From an uncultured bacterium (GTDB lineage: Bacteria > Verrucomicrobiota > Lentisphaeria > Victivallales > Victivallaceae): 42,849 nt of DNA. The notes below the pieces were generated by a model, which was not told the DNA's origin, did not search any database, and saw only the letters and a list, made by a program, of their open reading frames with translations. Positions within the stretch are counted from its first letter, which is position 1. Every line of letters starts with the position of its first letter. The position numbers and the translations under genes are program-made. Positions 40,193-42,849 of the stretch are shown here, piece by piece. The stretch spans positions 1 through 42,849 of the forward strand of contig URVC01000038.1 in NCBI GenBank assembly GCA_900551245.1, given 5' to 3'.

Positions 40193-40564
40193 ATGTTCGA
40201 AATCGAAATCGAACGCTGTTTTTCCGCCGCACATCAGCTGCGCGGCTACAACGGGAACTGCAGCAATCTGCACGGTCACAACTACCGGGTCACCGTCACG
40301 GTCCGTTCGAATGAACTTGACCGGATCGGCATCGCGCTGGATTTCCGCAAACTCAAGCAGGAGCTCGATTCCCTGCTCGAAGAGTACGATCACCGCAACC
40401 TCTCCGAACTGCCGGAGTTTCAGGAGATCAATCCCACCAGCGAAGTGCTCGCCCGCACCATCTACCGCCGGATGGGCGAGAAGATGAACGAGGGCCCGAT
40501 CCGGGTCTGGAAGGTGCGCGTCGGCGAGTCCGACAGCTCCGCCGTCACCTACTTCGAGGATTGA
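40193..40564 (+). CDS. queD: 6-carboxy-5,6,7,8-tetrahydropterin synthase
   Basis: Converts dihydroneopterin triphosphate to carboxytetrahydropterin in queuosine synthesis. 123 residues. Zinc ligands are His in FSAAHQL and the HGH of CSNLHGHNY, whose Cys is the catalytic residue. DYDHRNL-like EYDHRNLSELPEF and the late GESDSSAV Glu region complete the family pattern. queE follows after three bases. No queC or queF is in the window. Confidence 0.93.
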   Translation: MFEIEIERCFSAAHQLRGYNGNCSNLHGHNYRVTVTVRSNELDRIGIALDFRKLKQELDSLLEEYDHRNLSELPEFQEINPTSEVLARTIYRRMGEKMNEGPIRVWKVRVGESDSSAVTYFED

Positions 40565-40567
40565 ACC

Positions 40568-41209
40568 GTGCGGCTGGTCGAAGCATTTGCCAGCATTCAG
40601 GGGGAGTCCACGCATGCGGGCCGCCCCTGTTTCTTTCTGCGCCTTGCGGGGTGCAATCTGCGCTGCTCCTACTGCGACACCGGCTATGCGCAGTCGGCGG
40701 AGGCGGGGCGCCCCGCCGAGATTCCGGAACTGGTCGAACTGGTCCGGAACTCCGGATTGAAACTGGTCGAAATCACCGGCGGCGAACCGTTGCTCACGCC
40801 GGAAACCCCCGCACTCTGCCGGGCGCTTCTCGATGCCGGCTGTGAAGTGCTGATCGAAACCAATGGATCGCTCTCCATCGCGTCTCTGCCGGCGGAGGCG
40901 TGTCGGATTCTCGACTGCAAACTGCCCGGTTCCGGCATGGCGGAGGCCAACGACTACGGGAATTATGCACGGCTCACGCCGCGCGACGAAGTGAAGTTCG
41001 TCGTCTCGTCGCGGGAGGATTTCGAGTTTGCGTGCGATGTGATCCGGCGGTACGATCTGGCGGTGAAGACGCCGAATCTGCTTTTCAGCCCGGTCTGGGG
41101 GCGCGTCGAATTTGCCGACCTTGCCGCGTGGGTGGTCGAATCGCGTCTGCCGGTCCGGATGCAGCTGCAGATGCACAAGTTGATCTGGGGGGATCGCCCC
41201 GGAGTCTGA
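40568..41209 (+). CDS. queE: 7-carboxy-7-deazaguanine synthase
   Basis: A radical SAM enzyme that makes 7-carboxy-7-deazaguanine from the QueD product. 213 residues, starting at a GTG three bases after queD. FASIQGESTHAGRPCFFLRL is the QueE opening; the cluster motif is C-x3-C-x2-C (CNLRCSYCDT); TGGEPLL binds SAM. The order queD-queE is a metabolic pair. Confidence 0.94.
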   Translation: MRLVEAFASIQGESTHAGRPCFFLRLAGCNLRCSYCDTGYAQSAEAGRPAEIPELVELVRNSGLKLVEITGGEPLLTPETPALCRALLDAGCEVLIETNGSLSIASLPAEACRILDCKLPGSGMAEANDYGNYARLTPRDEVKFVVSSREDFEFACDVIRRYDLAVKTPNLLFSPVWGRVEFADLAAWVVESRLPVRMQLQMHKLIWGDRPGV

Positions 41210-41268
41210 AGTGACGCCCGGCAAAAAGGCGCAGGGGAAGATTCCCGGCGGATTTTTTCTTTCCGGGG

Positions 41269-41297
41269 TTGACGAAGGCGGTTTCCCGGGATACGTT
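41269..41297 (+). promoter_or_regulatory. Possible promoter of mscS
   Basis: -35 TTGACG (41269-41274), 17-base spacer, -10 TACGTT (41292-41297). The -35 is near consensus; the -10 is weak. Confidence 0.4.
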
Positions 41298-41343
41298 ATC
41301 GAGGATCAATGGTTTCACACCACAAGGGAGGAGTGGGTTTTTC

Positions 41344-42678
41344 ATGCGTCGTTTTCTGCTGCTGCTGGTTTCACTGTTTGCAATTTCCGGAACTTCGTTC
41401 GCGGCTTCGGAATCACTTCCGGATGGGAAAATTGTCATCGTAGTCAAGGATTTCGACATTGTGCGGGGCGCGACATCCACTCCGGCAGCTCCGCCCGCCG
41501 CCCCGAAAAAGTTCTCTCTCATGAGCCCGCGGGACTGGTACGAGGGGGTAGCCGACTGGTGTGCCCGTGTCGGGGAGTGGTTTCAGGACAGGGCAGGGGA
41601 TCTGCTGGTCTTCGTGATCGGCTCTGCGGTGACATTCGGGATCATCTTTCTGCTCAGTTTTGTCATTCGCCGGTTTTTTCTGCAGAAACTGGAGGAGGTG
41701 TTGCATGTAAGTTTTCAGCGGCGGCTCTATGAGGCGTTTCACTGGCCGGTCGCCTGCTTCCTCTGCTGTCTCGGGGTGTTCATCAGTGCGCAGCCGCTGT
41801 TGAAGTCGATGCCGGGAATCTATTCGCTGATCTGGTTACGGCTTCTGCTGGCATCGCTGGCGGTGAGCACGGTCTGGGGGTTGTTCCGGCTGATCGGGTT
41901 GCTCGACCATTTCTTTCAGCGCCGGGCGGAGCGGACTCCCGGCCGCCGGATGGATTCGCTGTTGATCGATCTGATCCGCAAAACGGTCAAAGTGGTGGTG
42001 ATTCTGATCGCCGCACTTTTCATTCTGCAGAACATCCTCAGCTTGAACATCACCTCACTGCTGGCCGGTGCGGGAGTGGTCGGGCTGGCGATTGCATTTG
42101 CCGCGCAGGAGACGATCGCCAACGTGTTCGGTTCGATCATGATTGTGCTTGACCGGCCGTTTTCCATCGGCGACCGGGTGCGGATCGGCGATGTGGACGG
42201 CACAGTGGAAGCGGTGGGGTTGCGCAGTACGCAGATTCGATCTCTGGATGGTTTTCTCTTCTGCGTGCCGAACCGGCAGGTGGCGGATGGAACCATTGAG
42301 AACATCGCCATGCGGCCGACGATCAAATGCCCGTTTTCGATCGGACTTACCTACGACACGACACCGGAGAAGATGGAGGAGGCGTGCCGGATTCTGCACG
42401 AGATTCTCGACGGACACCCCGGTTTCAATATGGAAACCCAGCCGCCGATCATCTATTTTACCGACTACAAGGACTGGTCGTTGAACATCAGTGTGATCGT
42501 CTGGTTTCAGACGCTGGATTACCTGCAGTTTCTGCGCTGGAAGCATGAGATCAATTTGGAGATTCTCCGGAGATTCAACGCAGCCGGCCTGAACTTCGCC
42601 TTCCCGACCAGCACGACGTTTGTTGCGGGCGACCGGAATTATCCGCTGGAGCTGGCCTCCAACGAGCGTCGCTCCTGA
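41344..42678 (+). CDS. mscS: Small-conductance mechanosensitive channel
   Basis: 444 residues. A signal peptide (RRFLLLLVSLFAISGTSFA) leads to a short periplasmic part, then five membrane segments, the last being the pore helix with the Gly/Ala pattern LLAGAGVVGLAIAFAAQETIANVFGS, read in overlapping parts. The MscS beta domain follows (RPFSIGDRVRIGDVDGTVEAVG, in parts; VPNRQVADGTIEN) and an alpha/beta cage. It opens under membrane tension and releases solutes. The start at 41344 has GGGAGGAG ten bases upstream and begins the signal peptide; a frame from 41269 adds an unlikely leader. Confidence 0.92.
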   Translation: MRRFLLLLVSLFAISGTSFAASESLPDGKIVIVVKDFDIVRGATSTPAAPPAAPKKFSLMSPRDWYEGVADWCARVGEWFQDRAGDLLVFVIGSAVTFGIIFLLSFVIRRFFLQKLEEVLHVSFQRRLYEAFHWPVACFLCCLGVFISAQPLLKSMPGIYSLIWLRLLLASLAVSTVWGLFRLIGLLDHFFQRRAERTPGRRMDSLLIDLIRKTVKVVVILIAALFILQNILSLNITSLLAGAGVVGLAIAFAAQETIANVFGSIMIVLDRPFSIGDRVRIGDVDGTVEAVGLRSTQIRSLDGFLFCVPNRQVADGTIENIAMRPTIKCPFSIGLTYDTTPEKMEEACRILHEILDGHPGFNMETQPPIIYFTDYKDWSLNISVIVWFQTLDYLQFLRWKHEINLEILRRFNAAGLNFAFPTSTTFVAGDRNYPLELASNERRS

Positions 42679-42743
42679 GCCGCATATTCCCCGGCGCCCA
42701 TCGTCGCGAGAGGAATCCTTGCAGTTGTGCAGTTCCCTGCGGT

Positions 42744-42827
42744 CCCAAGCGCGGTCAGCGCCGCGAGCGGAATTTCCACAGTGTCCCGGCCTTTTCACGG
42801 GCCCAAGCGCGGTCAGCGCCGCGAGCG
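42744..42827. repeat. Two 26-base direct repeats at the window edge
   Basis: Positions 42744-42769 and 42802-42827 are identical over 26 bases, beginning CCCAAGCGCGG and ending GCCGCGAGCG, separated by 32 unrelated bases. Each copy has an internal dyad CGCGG/CCGCG. A degenerate echo (CGCGAGAGGAAT at about 42704) lies before the first copy. They stand after mscS, and the window ends 22 bases beyond the second. With two copies they may be a dispersed intergenic repeat or the edge of a longer array. Confidence 0.8.
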
Positions 42828-42849
42828 CATGTGAGAGAACTGCTTTGCG

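Noticed and set aside
42744..42827. CRISPR array
   Set aside because: Only two repeat copies with one 32-base spacer are visible, no leader and no cas gene; kept as a direct repeat.

Overview
The window looks like a chromosomal segment of a Gram-negative bacterium of the Lentisphaerota (Victivallis-like); this placement is an inference from gene content. Pointers are three separate pseudopilin genes with a type IV N-terminal cleavage/methylation motif and a C-terminal H-X9-DG motif, which are greatly expanded in Lentisphaerota and Planctomycetota; unusual GH2-like and GH31 glycosidases; an NPCBM-type domain; a LpxL-type acyltransferase implying an outer membrane; and high GC with many CCG/GAA codons. 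Several promoters can be read directly and share a -35 of TTGTTT, TTGAAA or TTGCAA and a -10 of TATATT or TATAAT, often with an upstream TG.

Layout. 1-430: 3' end of a 23S rRNA, 5S rRNA and terminator. 592-4339 (+): psd, pssA, a sugar-nucleotide epimerase, stand-alone coaB and a yfcE-type phosphoesterase. 4353-8321 (-): moxR, DUF58, BatD-like and batA, an Aerotolerance-type operon. 8521-14058: a polysaccharide deacetylase-like gene, a small Cys-motif protein, two pseudopilins, a beta-helix protein and an unrecognised gene behind a foldback leader. 14099-16867: lpxL-like acyltransferase and divergent pgi. 16987-26440: a GntR-type regulator divergent from a compact five-gene operon (HAD phosphatase, zinc phospholipase C-like/NPCBM protein, pseudopilin, small secreted protein, 1573-residue GH2-like protein). 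26478-32170: efp, alr, rsmE, two lipoproteins, thyX, pdxA. 32187-35256: GH31 glycosidase divergent from an AraC regulator. 35260-37802 (-): radical SAM and macro-domain genes, then a secreted protein with a chagasin-like C-terminus. 37803-39664: AT-rich stretch followed by a membrane-anchored DUF4041/GIY-YIG protein resembling the SNIPE anti-phage nuclease. 39810-42849: trxA, queD, queE, mscS and a pair of GC-rich direct repeats at the edge.

How the parts work together. Most of the window is housekeeping: phosphatidylethanolamine synthesis (pssA then psd), coenzyme A, queuosine precursor steps (queD, queE), translation (efp, rsmE), peptidoglycan (alr), thymidylate and pyridoxal phosphate. Set into it are accessory modules. 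The best candidate for a previously undescribed system is the regulator plus five-gene operon at 16987-26440: ATGA overlaps couple three of its four junctions, two palindromes lie in the divergent promoter region, and it joins a predicted zinc phosphoesterase to a carbohydrate-binding-like domain, a pseudopilin and a GH2-like protein that appears to lack its acid/base residue. The best defence candidate is the SNIPE-like gene at 38285-39664. All functions are read by eye from motifs; no database search was run.
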